The position numbers and the translations under genes are program-made. DNA of 64,000 nucleotides from Bolinopsis microptera (Eukaryota > Ctenophora > Tentaculata > Lobata > Bolinopsidae). Location of the stretch: assembly GCF_026151205.1 (NCBI RefSeq), contig NC_087078.1, positions 2,063,675-2,127,674 on the forward strand. The letters run 5' to 3'. The notes beneath the pieces are model-generated. The model searched no databases and was not told where the DNA came from. It saw only the letters and a program-made list of their open reading frames with translations. Below, in pieces: positions 34,755 to 46,339 of this stretch (position 1 is the first letter of the stretch; each line of letters opens with the position of its first letter).

Positions 34755-36680
34755 ATGAGTAACAAAAATGAGGGTTCATCTTCAAGCAGCATCATTAAAG
34801 AGGTAAACAACGACATTGAAAAGATAAACAGCGACAATGAAGAAGAAAACAGCGTCCTTGAAGAGGTGAACAACGAGATTGAAAAGGTAAACAGCGACAA
34901 TGAAGAGGAAAACAGCGACAATGAAGAAGTGAACAACGACATTGAAAAGGTAAACAGCGACAATGAAGAGGAAAACAGCGACAATGAAGAGGTTAACAAC
35001 GACATTGAAAAGGTATACTCAGACTTGGAGATCTCGTCATCGAGTAGTAAAAGTGGACAGTTAGAGACCAGCACTCCAGATGAAACCATGAGCTATGACG
35101 ATATTAACGATGAAAGTAGAGATGAAGATGAAGAAAAGAATGATATGAGAAATGCAACTTGTTACGTTTGCGGCAAATTTTGGAGACCAAATTCTACTCA
35201 AATCTCTTGTACTATTGCTAAGTGCCCGAACAAAGCCCATCGAATGTGCGCCAAAATATCTCAGATTGATTTAAAAAAAGGAAGGGTCCATTCGAAATGC
35301 TATCCTTGTAAAGGCGAACCAATACCGACCCTTAAAAAAAGCAGCTGCCTCGTGTGTTCGGGAACTATAGGGCAAAAAGTCAATCGAATGACGTGTCAAA
35401 GTCAAACATGCAAGAATGAATGCCATTTCAAATGCACAACACTGCAGCGGGGTCGTTACGAATACTTGTACTGTAATAATGCTTGGGAGTGTGACACAGA
35501 CGATTGTAAGAAAAAACCCCGTCCAGAATCTGGTACCATCCGGCAGCCCAATCTCAAATTTCTACAATGGAACGCAAGGGGCATCAACAACAAAACTGTG
35601 AAACTCAGCAAGCTAATGAAGAAGGAAAATGTAAATATAGTTCTTATCCAAGAAACTAAGCTTACGGACAATTGTATAATAACTCCAGAAATACCCGGAT
35701 ACAAAGTTGAAAGAAAGGATAGGCTCCTAAGGCCCGGCTATATAAGTAAGGGTGGAGCCGGTGGAGGACTGATTATGTACATAAAAGAAGATCTGAATTT
35801 CAAGATAAAAAAAGGCGATGAACTTGACACAGAAAATATAGAAACCCTCAGTGTCAGCATCCAGCAAAAGAACGGAAAATGGTTTGATATAACAAATGTT
35901 TACTACCCTGGGCCTAAATTTAAAAGTAATCGCTCTGACGAGGCAAATTGCTCTGACCAGGCAAATTGCTCTGACGAGGCAAATTGGTCTGACGAGGCAA
36001 ATTGCTCTGACGAGGCAAATTGTTCTGACGAGGCAAATATCGATTGGATCCCTGCATCCAACAACTGCGTGATTGCTGGTGATTTTAATGCCCACAATAA
36101 CCTATGGGACAAACAACCTGAAAACATCATGGGCGACAAAATTATTCAATTTATGAAAGATAAAGATATGGTTTGCTGCAATGACGGATCACCCACGTTT
36201 GTACATGGGTAAGTGAGCGCTAAGATAAAATGGCCATTGGGTTTTATTAGGACAAATTGACAAAAAAATTACATTTCTGGTGAATGAGAAACTAAATCGT
36301 GCATGATTGTAATTTGTAAACGTTCATAATTTATAAATGCATGCTGTTCGATCCGTGTGAATTATAAAAGTATAAACAAAAGGTTGAATTTTACTTTTTT
36401 GAACAGATGTAAGTTTTGCAAAACCACATTGCAGCCAGTTGTTGCAATTTTTAATTACGGTTTTATTTTTATTTTTATTTTCTACAGGGAGAGGAGAAGG
36501 AGAAGCGCTACCACCGAGGGTAAAAGTTCCCCTGACATAACTTTGGTCTCCAAAACCCTTGAAGACTCATTCAAGTGGCAGACTGCTGAAAACATAGGTT
36601 CAGACCACCTACCTATCATATTTGAAATCACAGGAGATGAAAATGAAGTAGAACTTGATAGGAACTTATTTGAGGTTTAA
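34755..36680 (+). CDS. Zinc-module/EEP endonuclease-like protein, copy B (intact)
   Basis: Exon 1 (34755-36208), GT-AG intron (36209-36487) and exon 2 (36488-36680) give 548 residues. The N-terminus is Ser-rich, then acidic NSDNEEE-type repeats (to about residue 90). Two Cys-rich modules follow: CYVCGK...CPCKGEP, PHD-like, and CLVCSGTIG...CDTDDCKK. The EEP (APE-like nuclease) domain keeps its motifs: LQWNARGIN, LIQETKL, NVYYPGP, IAGDFNAHNNLWD, SSPDITLVS and IGSDHLPI. The last two lie in exon 2, so splicing is needed to complete the active site. A loop before IDWIPASNNC carries six 18-bp SDEAN repeats. The domain type is that of LINE endonucleases, yet RT is missing and an intron is present, suggesting a host-like gene. 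In cells such domains nick DNA; the role here is unknown. Confidence 0.85.
35931..36038. repeat. 18-bp (CSDEAN) coding repeat, six copies
   Basis: Six in-frame copies of a unit encoding CSDEAN, WSDEAN or RSDEAN (one SDQAN) lie between the YYPGP strand and the GDFNAH motif of the EEP domain. Copies A and C have one unit. Confidence 0.95.
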
Positions 36681-37136
36681 GTCGATGAATAACTGGACAT
36701 AACATTGTAGGTTACATATGGGTAAAGAGACACAATTTATTTGCAGAATTTTATCGCAACTTAATCATTTTTATTGCGATTAAACAATAATTTCAGACTG
36801 ATTTTTATTTTGTAAGATACTGACGCACGTTTTAAATTTCTAACCTAGAAAAATTTGAACATATTTCTTAATTTTTCTTATGTTAATTAATGGTAGTGAA
36901 CCGCCAGTAAATACTATACGAATTTTCGATTATTATTCATCTGATAATTTACAAACAGAATAAACACTTTTTAATCGATGATAAGAAAATATTACAATTA
37001 CAATAATTATAAATTGATTTAGTTTTTCAAAATAAAACTTTTGATACAATTAAAAAATGTTTTTTTGTTTTAACCAATAAAAAGTTTCCTTTCAAGAACT
37101 TACTGATGAGATAAAATTACAACAATCAGCTCCTCA
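36681..37136. other. Downstream region of EEP copy B
   Basis: AT-rich and shared with the regions after copies A, C and D. It continues into the secreted-gene tail block. No gene is seen. Confidence 0.4.
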
Positions 37137-38690
37137 GTGGCGTAACGTTGCCCGGGGCGTTACGCCACTGGCTCTTCTTATAGTTTTAACTTGCCCAACA
37201 ATAGATTAATTTAAATTCAATTATACCTTTAAGTCATCATCATGATTATGCATGCGTAATACTACCAAACGTGACGCTCGCGTTCAAAATGTTCAACATA
37301 TTTGCTCCGTTTAATTGAGCGAACAGAACATGAAAACAGCGATATCATAGTAGCCAGCCTCGCCCATGTTCAGCCCCTTAACCATGTCCCTCCACCAGGC
37401 CCAGTGGTCCGCACTGTCCAGCAGAACTGCGGCTGTTCCTTCGTCACCGTCAGTCATTACTTTTGCTACATCCTCCAGTATCTAAAATTGGGTTTGTTTT
37501 AGAAAAAAAGGTGAATTGCTGACGTTTAATTTTGAACGTCTTTTAAATGTTCCCTGACACACGTACTGATGTGAATTTTAAAGCTTGCGCTAAAAACGAA
37601 TCAGCTGCCAGATTGAAAATTTTCGGCTTTTTGTTTGACAACCCTTCCCCATCAATCGAGTAAATAGGACTTATAAAATTACGGCAGTCTACAAATTAAT
37701 CAATTTAATGAATCGATAGTAATATGAATCAATTATTATTAATTAAATCGTCTCTTACCTCCAAATCACCGAGGTCGAAGTCCAGTTTACGGAAATCTGG
37801 GCGAGGAGTCCTCAGATAGTCAATATTGGAATTATCCCCCCAGCAAAAATCGTAGTCGTTATCATACTCCTCATCCATGCTTCGTTTAGCTCTTCCCTCT
37901 TTGGACAAATCTGGGAGTTTTAGTTCAGTATAAACACCAAATATTAATGTTCCATCGTACAAGACTGAAAGATTATTAAGCAAATTTTAAATTTTCACTA
38001 AAAAATTTTTTTCTAAGTCTAATTTTTTTTTTCCCGTTTTTAAACTAGCATCTAATATTGATTCGGATAAAAAAGTGTTTAGTTCGTGCCAGTACGAAAC
38101 ACTTAAGTTTAGATAAGACTGTTATGAACCTAGCCAAAACACCTAAACCTATACTCACAACGAGCGGTAATAGTTTCATTTCCCGAAGTAATTCCAGGGT
38201 ATCGTAGCTTGAAAGCAAGAAAATGAAAATAATTCAGCACATCGTTATTCTCAACGTCAGTCACACAAGCGCAAATATCTGACTGCGGGTCCAAAAGCCG
38301 CGCGATCATCTTGTAGCTCCGAGCGACACTATCCCACATCTTCGACATGTGAAGAACGTGGGTTAACTTCACTAAGATGTTTTGGTTCCTTGACCCCCAG
38401 CCGGTTCGGTTCATTTTCCGCATTACCTGGACAGAGTTATTAATTTTGTTAAAAATACAGTAGAGCTTTATCCAGGTGCTCAACTATAGTAGCATGATCT
38501 GACGAAACTACCGGTAGTTAGTAGTTACCTAACTTAGTACAGTTTTATTTGATCAATAATAATACAATAAGTAGGTTATAACTTGTAATAAAAGTATCAG
38601 CAATAATCTAAAATAACAATTTAATCGGAAAGCTGAGTTCCCACCTTCAACTTCAAGCGTGCAACAAACCTGTTGGGATGTGCTATGTAC
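37137..38690. repeat. Secreted-gene tail block, copy 2
   Basis: Matches 1-1550 and 59790-61140, then 61465-61672. The 325 bp at 61140-61465, which hold exon 3 of the secreted-protein gene, are missing here between CTTTATCCAGG and CAACTATAGTAGC. The block ends where exon 2 of that gene is fused to a LINE endonuclease fragment. Confidence 0.75.
37729..38426 (-). pseudogene. Last two exons of the secreted-protein gene, truncated copy
   Basis: Exon 38159-38426 encodes MNRTGWGSRNQNILVKL...DICACVTDVE...ITAR and ends at a GTGAGT donor. Exon 37729-37964 follows in phase with LYDGTLIFGVYTELKLPDL, a possible processing site GRAKRSM, an acidic Tyr/Asp stretch and stop TGA. The two exons read through without a stop, better than the unit 3 copy. 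The signal-peptide exon and exon 3 are missing, so it is probably not a working gene unless another start is used. Confidence 0.6.
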
Positions 38691-38880
38691 TACCCGATGC
38701 TCCTGAATGCCCAAAATCTGTACGCCACTATCCCTCATGCATACACGGACACCCAGCTCATCCCTCTTGTATTGTTCTCTTATTGTTCGTACATTAAGAG
38801 TTCCTACAAGAATTTCCTTCTGGCCACGTAGTAGTAGGGTACCAGCCTTTGCTTGAAAGAGTTGGAGCAGGAAATTTGGG
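38691..38880 (-). pseudogene. LINE endonuclease N-terminal fragment
   Basis: The minus strand reads ILVGTLNVRTIREQYKRDEL and SGVQILGIQEHR, the start of an APE-type LINE endonuclease. It is from a different LINE family than the EEP genes, which have LQWNARGI and IQETKL instead. It is fused to the end of exon 2 of the secreted-protein gene at about 38690. Confidence 0.7.
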
Positions 38881-38938
38881 TGTGACCCGCCGGTCGAGAG
38901 ATTAAGGTGTGTGCCCGAGGTAAATACCCCACACACCA

Positions 38939-41900
38939 CTGCTGTTTTCTGACAAAAGTGCTTAAGTAACATTTTGGAAATTTCGGGTTTTTTGGTCTAA
39001 CTTTTGTTTTTGGGTCAAGAACTATCCCTGAGGACCATTGGATACATTCGCCGACCCCCCGAAACCCCCTTTTTGGAACCCCCTAAAATGCAAAAATTGG
39101 TCATTTTTCTGAGAAAAGTGCTGAAGTAACATTTTGGAAAACGGGTGCCGTTTATTTCAAAAATGGTGCCATTTGGGGAACTGAAAATGGTGGCATTGTT
39201 TTCTTCGTCCAAAACTGGCCTAGTGACGGCAATTTGGTGATCGTGGGTCTTTTGGCCTGGAAAAAAACAATTTATTGCACTTAAGCACTTTTGTGAAAAC
39301 GAGCTCGATTTCTCACAAAAGTGCTTAATATAAGTGCCATTATACTTTTAATTAAATGTTGATTCTGTCAACTGAAGCTATATAATCGGTACTTACAAAT
39401 CTAAATTTTCACGACGGATCGATTGGTGATGGTCATAAACTTCAGGAATGCTAGCTTCGCCGTCAAAATTGCCGATTTGTCAATGCAGAACCTTTCAAAA
39501 TATACTTCAAAATTTGCTTTAAAATTTGTATTCTCTAATCAGTTGAGACTGCAGATTTTTAGCTAGCCTGACCTAAAATGAAGCAAATTGCTATTGCTGG
39601 GAGGAAAGATGAGAACGTATTTTCAACTTTTCAACCTGGGTCAAAGCTATAAGGTATTTTGCTGAAGGGAGAATTGGTGAAAGCCGGGAAATCATTTTGT
39701 GGGCAGACAATTGTTCCGCTCACAAGAAATACTGGACGCTTTTCACTGCGCTATGTTCGCTCATAAACAGCCATGACCTCGGGCTTGACACGATAACAGT
39801 GAAATATCTGGAGCCAAGCCATACGTTCATGAGCGCTGACTCGTTCCACCATAAAGTGGAATTGTTCATAGAACAGTGCGGACAGCTACATAATTATGTC
39901 TTGAGGACTTTGGTGGTGCTGTGGAAAAGGTGGGTACCGCTGTTTCTATGGCCTGTTCGGACTTTCATTCTTGGCCTATAAGGTCATATGGGACAAGCAA
40001 CCGCTGCAAAACAGAAAGACCACTGCTCGATCAGAAGGTGAAGGTTATCGGGTTTTAGTGGGGCTCGGTCCAAATGGAATGGAAATCAGAGCACAACGAG
40101 GTTTCCTTCCGTTCTGCTCCATTTCTGCGACAGAAAGAAAAGAGATTGATCCGGTTAGGTATAATCATAGCTTTCCCACAAAATCAATCACTGGGTATAG
40201 TAAGCGCTAAAAAGAAAGATATCGTTTAAAAACTTTGTAGACTTATGAGCCCCCGATTTTTTCGTCAAGTTTTAAATATAAATAGATATATTCTCGATAG
40301 TATTGCCTGAATAAATAGTATCTGGAGAGAAGATTTGTAGGATACAATACTTGAGTAGGAACAGTGTGCCTCGTGACGTGTAAAGCTGTAGGTACTTCGC
40401 ACGACAATAGCTGGATAACGCAACATTGTTCACACACGTTTCGTGTGCCTACTTAGCTTATCAATTACAGTGAATGGGATATTGACTTTGAGTAGGGAAT
40501 GTTAGGACATGATTGGATCTTGTGATATATAAACTTATAAAGTAAGAATAGCTCATCGCATGTAATACTCAACAAGCTAGTATATTTTTACTACAAGCTT
40601 ACAGGAAAAATGTTTCATCCTTTTATTTTGTGCTCGATAGATTCGGCCTGGGTCAGCTGCCTTATACTCTTATAGAGTTATAGAGTTATAGAGTGAAACA
40701 TATCTATTTATTTCTATAGCTGATGATCAAAGGGACAGTTTCAATATTCCGCATTATTACAACCTGTTCCTGACCATACATTTTTCTTGTACGATAAAGC
40801 TTTTTTCGAGTATGAGTGTTGTGCCTTATAAAGTGATAACTTTATAACATGGTAAACACTAATTTATCTGCTTACCTAGCTCATAGGCTTCCTCAAACCT
40901 GTACATCCGCTAGCTGAACGCTTTATTTAAGGAAATTTAAAATTAGTTATGTTATAGTTTCTTGTTATCATCTATCTATCTACGATCTAGCTCCGCGTCC
41001 GTAATATAAATTGTATGGATTTTTATTTGCCGATAACGATAAAGGTTTTATTTAAGTATTCCCTAATCGATACTTTTACTGCATCAAAAAAACATCAATC
41101 ACAACCAAAGTTATGGATAGTCATAGCGTAAATTGTAATGTGAGCTAGTTATGACGTATCATAGACTTAGAGCATGACAAGTGACAACGCGCGTTGCTAA
41201 TCTGTTCTTGCTCGCGCACGTGCAATTTCTTGATGTTGCTAAGTAACGACGCTGTTTACCTTTGCTAATAATAACATAACGCCATAATTCTAACGTTTAT
41301 TTTACCTCACTTCCGACGTTGATTATAGAAAATCTTAAGCCTTAATCAAAATTCTAAGAATGCTATAGCCTATTCCTATCCTTTTTTTTACAACTTTGCT
41401 AAAAATGGCGAGGTTTCAACTCCATTTGCGAGCTGAAAGTGGTCACGGCAGAGGGTCATTTTTAGGTCAATTTTCAGCGTTTTTTCTTCCCCGTTGCCGG
41501 GGGGAATTCGTTAATTTTTAGAATATCTTAAACAATAATCTCAGTGTTTGTGTGTGTCTGTGCGTGTGTAATTTCCGGTCGGTTATATTAAAAAACGGTA
41601 AGAGTTACGGGATTGGTTTTTTCGGTATAGTGCTTACAAAACTCTGACGAAGCCCATAAGCACATTTTTTCTAAATCGGCCGGTGGTAAGTGATTTAATT
41701 TATGGTTTTGTACCACAAATTTTACATAAAATGGCTTGAGCAGCTTAATCAAGAAAACGGTAAGAGTTACGGGGCTCGCTCTCTCTCTCATTACTCTACA
41801 TTACTGCATAATATGTAGCTGCATAAGTAAATCATAATTGGGTTATTCAGGTAATAATCGCTGTAATGTTATACTATAAGCTTATTAGGGGAGGGGCCGG

Positions 41901-43043
41901 CACTGTTTGGGGTCTGTTTGGACTGCACAGAGAGAGTTCATACGACAATAGGACAATGTTATGCGTGTTTTCAAATATAATAGGCAGGACGCAGGTGTGG
42001 TGCGGAGTTAACAAGGGTTAATTTATAAAACGATTTAAATAAAAATGGAAAGCGGTTCAAGACGGGAGTGATGAGGTGTAATAGTCGGTGTTCAGACCTT
42101 ATGATCATGGAATGTGGTGCCCAATAATGACTTAGTGACTTAATTATCCACGAGAAAGAACTGATTGTGAGATTATTGTTTAAGATACTATTGGATACGT
42201 GAGGGCACTCCGAATAGAATTGCTCACCTAATGCGGGTTTTGGCTCAGCGGGTTTAATTACTCCTATACCTTTTTAACTGCAGCAGTGAAATCCCGGCCG
42301 AAGGCCGGGTTACACTAGTAATATAAATAATTCGCAAAACCTTGGCCTTAATTTACTTCTTAATTTAATTTCTATAGAAAGAAACTTATTTATTGTTATC
42401 CCGTACTATCACTAATCGACTCTTCGTCAAAACAAGCGTCAAAATGCTGGTAGAATTCCGATTCGAAAACAAAATTTTATCACGTTGCCACTATTTTTTA
42501 ATCCGCTGGGGAGAAGGGAGTGTTTTGGTGTTATTTGACCATCACCAATCAATTTGTAGTAAAATTTTAGGTCAGAATGATTGCAGATAATTTCCCACTA
42601 ATGTTGGTGCACTTAAGCACTTTTCTCAGAAAACGAAATATTAAAATTTTTTATTTCAGCGTGTCCCAATATTACAACTTTACAACCAGTGTTTCATCAA
42701 AACAGTATAAGGCTAATTTTTCATCTAATTTATTTCGATGACCAATGATTTGAACGGGTCATTTTCATCAGAACATGGAGTTTTTTGCCGATGTGGCAGT
42801 ACTTAAGCACTTTTCTAAGAAATTCAAGCTATAATTTGTGATTTTGAGGCACTTTTCGAGAAGTTACGATGATGAAACCTTGTCATAAGTCTCAAAAGTC
42901 GACAAAGCACCTTAGATGAATAGTGGGTGCAGTTTAAATTTGACAGCAGCAGCTAGCCCAGAGCAATTACAGAATTGAAATCTTTAAATTCAATTTGCAC
43001 AAAATGAACCTTGTGTTACTCAAGCACTTTTGTCAGAAAACGG
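38939..43043. mobile_element. DUF7869-like TIR transposon, longest copy (unit 2)
   Basis: The left end CTGTTTTCTGACAAAAGTGC (from 38942) and right end GCACTTTTGTCAGAAAACGG (about 43023-43043) are inverted. Inside, further copies of the end motif at about 39110, 39280-39330, 42610 and 42795 show nested or duplicated ends. The transposase fragment is at 39640-40210. Insertions relative to units 1 and 3 include 41530-42300, which has a GTGTGTCTGTGC-rich repeat. The rest is non-coding. Confidence 0.5.
39640..40210 (+). pseudogene. DUF7869-like transposase fragment
   Basis: One frame reads REIILWADNCSAHKKYWTLF, then TITVKYLEPSHTFMSADSFHH and KVELFIEQC. In the family as I recall it, WADNC..QNK and GHTFM.AD.FH belong to an RNase H-fold (DDE-like) transposase domain. 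A second frame, after stops near 39980, reads NGMEIRAQRGFLPFCS and IDPVRYNHSFPTKSI. Frameshifts show decay. The family name is from memory and should be treated as provisional. Confidence 0.5.
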
Positions 43044-43842
43044 AAGTATAATCTTATAATGCACATGACTTGTGGTTGTGGGTCGTCAACCTACTACTCT
43101 CTTTGTCACTCCTTTATTTTTGTTTGCTCTTTTCATACTCCGATCTGCGTCACTAGCTGTACCATGTTTACACTGTATTAAATTATAACAATGAGTTCTG
43201 TTGAACGTTCCGTGTTCACGCAAGATCTTGTAATCTCTTATCACTTTATCAGCACCGAGTGTTAACTGCAGCATACTTCAGCAGTTTACTGGGCTCGATT
43301 TCCGCGGCTATATATCTCAAGGACTTTTCGGTGAAACATTTTCGTTTCTAATTTGATGGAATAGTCTGTAGCGCTTACCCACTTCAAAGACCGAGCAACT
43401 ATCACTACCCATGGGTAGTCACAGCATGCCGTTTCAAAATGCAATTTAAGCTATGATTACATCACTCATATCACGTGAATGATGAGGCCAGTAGCATAAC
43501 AATTGTACTAACGAATTTTAGGTGATTTTTAAGACTGAAGTGTTCATTTTCCTAAACTCCAGTGTGCACACTATGCACTATGCAGGGGTCTAATAAAGTA
43601 GGGACTTACTGCTTAGAGTTAGGGAGCCTTTTGTGATGTATACTGGCATATAATAGGCATTATTTATTTTCTCAGTTTTTATATTTTATTCATTGCTTAT
43701 TTTCTCAGTTTTTAGATTTTATTCATTACTTTATTGCTGGGTATAGTTCCCATTTCCCATTTAGATTAATTGTCAATTTTCGGGATTAGGGTACAAACTT
43801 TATGTGCTATATTTGCAAATTGCTGTCGAGCGTGCTAAATCA
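43044..43842. other. Unit-2-specific non-coding stretch
   Basis: No gene is seen. There is a short duplication of TTATTTTCTCAGTTTTTA near 43665 and 43699. Confidence 0.35.
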
Positions 43843-44190
43843 GTAATCACTCTACACTCGATCTTCGAGCCCACGACAGTTGAGACCAACCTGAATCGAT
43901 GTATTTGCGGACGCTGATTCAGAATCACCCCATGACATAGGGTTAAAATGCGCCCCAGTACCCAGGCAAGACATTGGCGAAAAACTGTCTCGATCACGTG
44001 TTATAACCATATAGAAGTGTGTCCAATTCCTTGTTAGGGTTAGGGTTTCAGCATATGATTTTTTTGGGATCGGGTTAGGGTTAGAGTTGGGATCAGATTA
44101 GATGGTTATGATTTTAAATAGTCGTTCAGGGCCAGCTAGAGAACGGTTTGGAAAAGTCACGTGACAGTCGAGTGTATAATAGTGATTAAT
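43843..44190. repeat. Inverted-repeat MITE-like element with telomere-like core
   Basis: Left end TAATCACTCTACACTCGA and right end TCGAGTGTATAATAGTGATTA are inverted. The middle has GTTAGGGTTAGGGTTT and GGGTTAGGGTTAGAG. It matches 6779-7350 in opposite orientation. The right end alone is also at about 18190 and 56518. Just after it the EEP leader begins. Confidence 0.65.
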
Positions 44191-44515
44191 CATCATCTAA
44201 TTGCTGTGGGTATCAGTGAAAGTGCGCTATGATTACTCCACAGCTATTAATCCACATATGTATAACTACACTCTCTAAGCCACAAGAGATTCCAGATCAA
44301 ATATTGGCACACACTAATCACTATGTAAAGCTATGGCTCAATGGCTGTCTACTTCATATTAACCTCAATCAAACTTTTTTCTACGGTTTCTTTACGTTAG
44401 TTCGGTTTGTTATCATTTATTTCTTTGCTTCATGTAACAATATCTCCGCCAGGTTTAGGTATAACCCAACCTTGATCTGAGGATCTGACACCACGGTCAT
44501 AAAGTAGAACACGGC

Positions 44516-46339
44516 ATGAGTAAAAAGAATGAGGGTTCATCTTCGAGCAGCGACATTGGAGATGTAAACAGCGGATTAAACAAATTACACATTGATGTTG
44601 ATAAAGTTGATAAAGTTGATAAAGAAGGAACTAATTTGGACTCGGAGATCTCGTCATCGAGTTGTAAAAGTGGAAATGAAGATATAAACGATAAAAGTAG
44701 AGTTGGAGATGGAGAAAAGAAAGAAACTTGTGTTTCTTGTGAACAAATTATTAGGAAAACATCCGAAGAATACACACCAGTATCCTGCAAGGAACCTGGA
44801 TGTATCCTGAAAAGTCACAAAATAGAGAAATGTAGTGGTCTCAATAGATTAGAACAGCAGAAAGGCGTCTGGATGTGCTATAATCATGGAGGAAAGGATA
44901 TGAGAAGAAGCCCAGTAATACAGGTACCGACAGAAGAACAGAAAAATGCAACTTGTTACATTTGCGGCAGGAAACCAAAATCTGGTTCTACTCTAATCCC
45001 TTGCGATAAGTGCCCGAACACCGCCAACCCAAGTTGCACCGACTTATCTTTCTATGATGTCAAAAAAGCAAGGGACAATAAGACCGGATGGACCTGCAAA
45101 CGCTGTAAAGGCGAACCGATACCGAGCCTTAAACAAAGCAGCTGCCTCGTGTGTTCGAAAACTATACGTACAGGAGACAATCGAATGATGTGTAAAACAT
45201 GCAAGAAAGAATGCCTTTTAAAATGCACAGGGAACCAGGAGGATCGTAACAAATACTTGCGCGATGAAAATGCTTGGGAGTGTGACGATTGTTTTGAATT
45301 ACCCCGGCCAGAATCTGATACCATCCAGCCCAACCTCAAATTTCTACAATGGAACGCAAGGGGTATCAACACAAACACCGAGAAACTTAGCGCGCTAATG
45401 AGGAAGGAAAATGTAAATATAGTTCTTATCCAAGAAACTAAGCTCACGACCAATTGTACAAGAACTCCAGAAATGCACGGATACAAAGTTGAAAGAAAGG
45501 ATAGGCCCGGCAATATAAGTCAGGGTGGAGGACTGATTATGTACATAAAAGAAGATATGAATTTCAAAAGAAAAACAGACGTTGAACTTGACAGAGGAAA
45601 TGTAGAAACCCTCAGTGTCAGCATCCAGCAAAAGAACGGAATATGGTTTGATATAACAAATGTTTACTACCCTGGGCCCCAACCTGGGAGTAATTCGCCT
45701 GACGAGGCAAATATCGATTGGATCCTTGCATCCAACAACTGCGTGATTGCTGGTGATTTTAATGCCCACAATAACCTATGGGACGAACAACCTGAAAACA
45801 TCATGGGCGACAAAATTATTCAATTTATGAAAGATAAAGATATGGTTTGCTGCAATGACGGATCACCCACGTTTGTACATGGGTAAGTGAGCGCTAAGAT
45901 GAAATGGCCGTTGGGTTTCATTAGGACAAATTGACAAAAAATTACATTTCTGGTGAATGAGAAACTAAATCGTGCATGATTGTAAACGTCCATAATTTAT
46001 AAATGCATGCTGTTTGATCCGTGTGAATTATAAGCAATAAGGTTACATTTGTACTTTTTGAACAGATGCAAGTTTTGCAAAACCAGATTGCAGCCAGTTG
46101 TTGCAATTTTTAATTACGGTTTTATTTTTATTTTTATTTTCTACAGGGAGAGGAGAAGGAGAAGCGCTACCACCGAGGGTAAAAGTTCCCCTGACATAAC
46201 TTTGGTCTCCAAAACCCTTGAAGACTCATTCAAGTGGCAGACTGCTGAAAACATAGGTTCAGACCACCTACCTATCATATTTGAAATCACAGGAGATGAA
46301 AATGAAGTAGAACTTGATAGGAACTTATTTGAGGTTTAA
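44516..46339 (+). CDS. Zinc-module/EEP endonuclease-like protein, copy C (divergent, three zinc modules)
   Basis: Exon 1 (44516-45882), intron (45883-46146) and exon 2 (46147-46339) give 519 residues. It lacks the long acidic repeats. Instead it has an extra Cys/His module near residues 65-125 (CVSCEQII...CKEPGC...HKIEKCSG...WMCYNHGG), then CYICGRKPKSGSTLIPCDKC and CLVCSKTIRTGDNRMMCKTC modules. Paired cysteines are more regular than in the other copies. The EEP domain keeps LQWNARGIN, LIQETKL, NVYYPGP, GDFNAHNNLWD, SSPDITLVS and SDHLPI. Only one SDEAN unit is present. It may be closest to the ancestral form. It has no tRNA-like sequence or LINE tail immediately upstream, unlike A, B and D. 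Confidence 0.85.
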
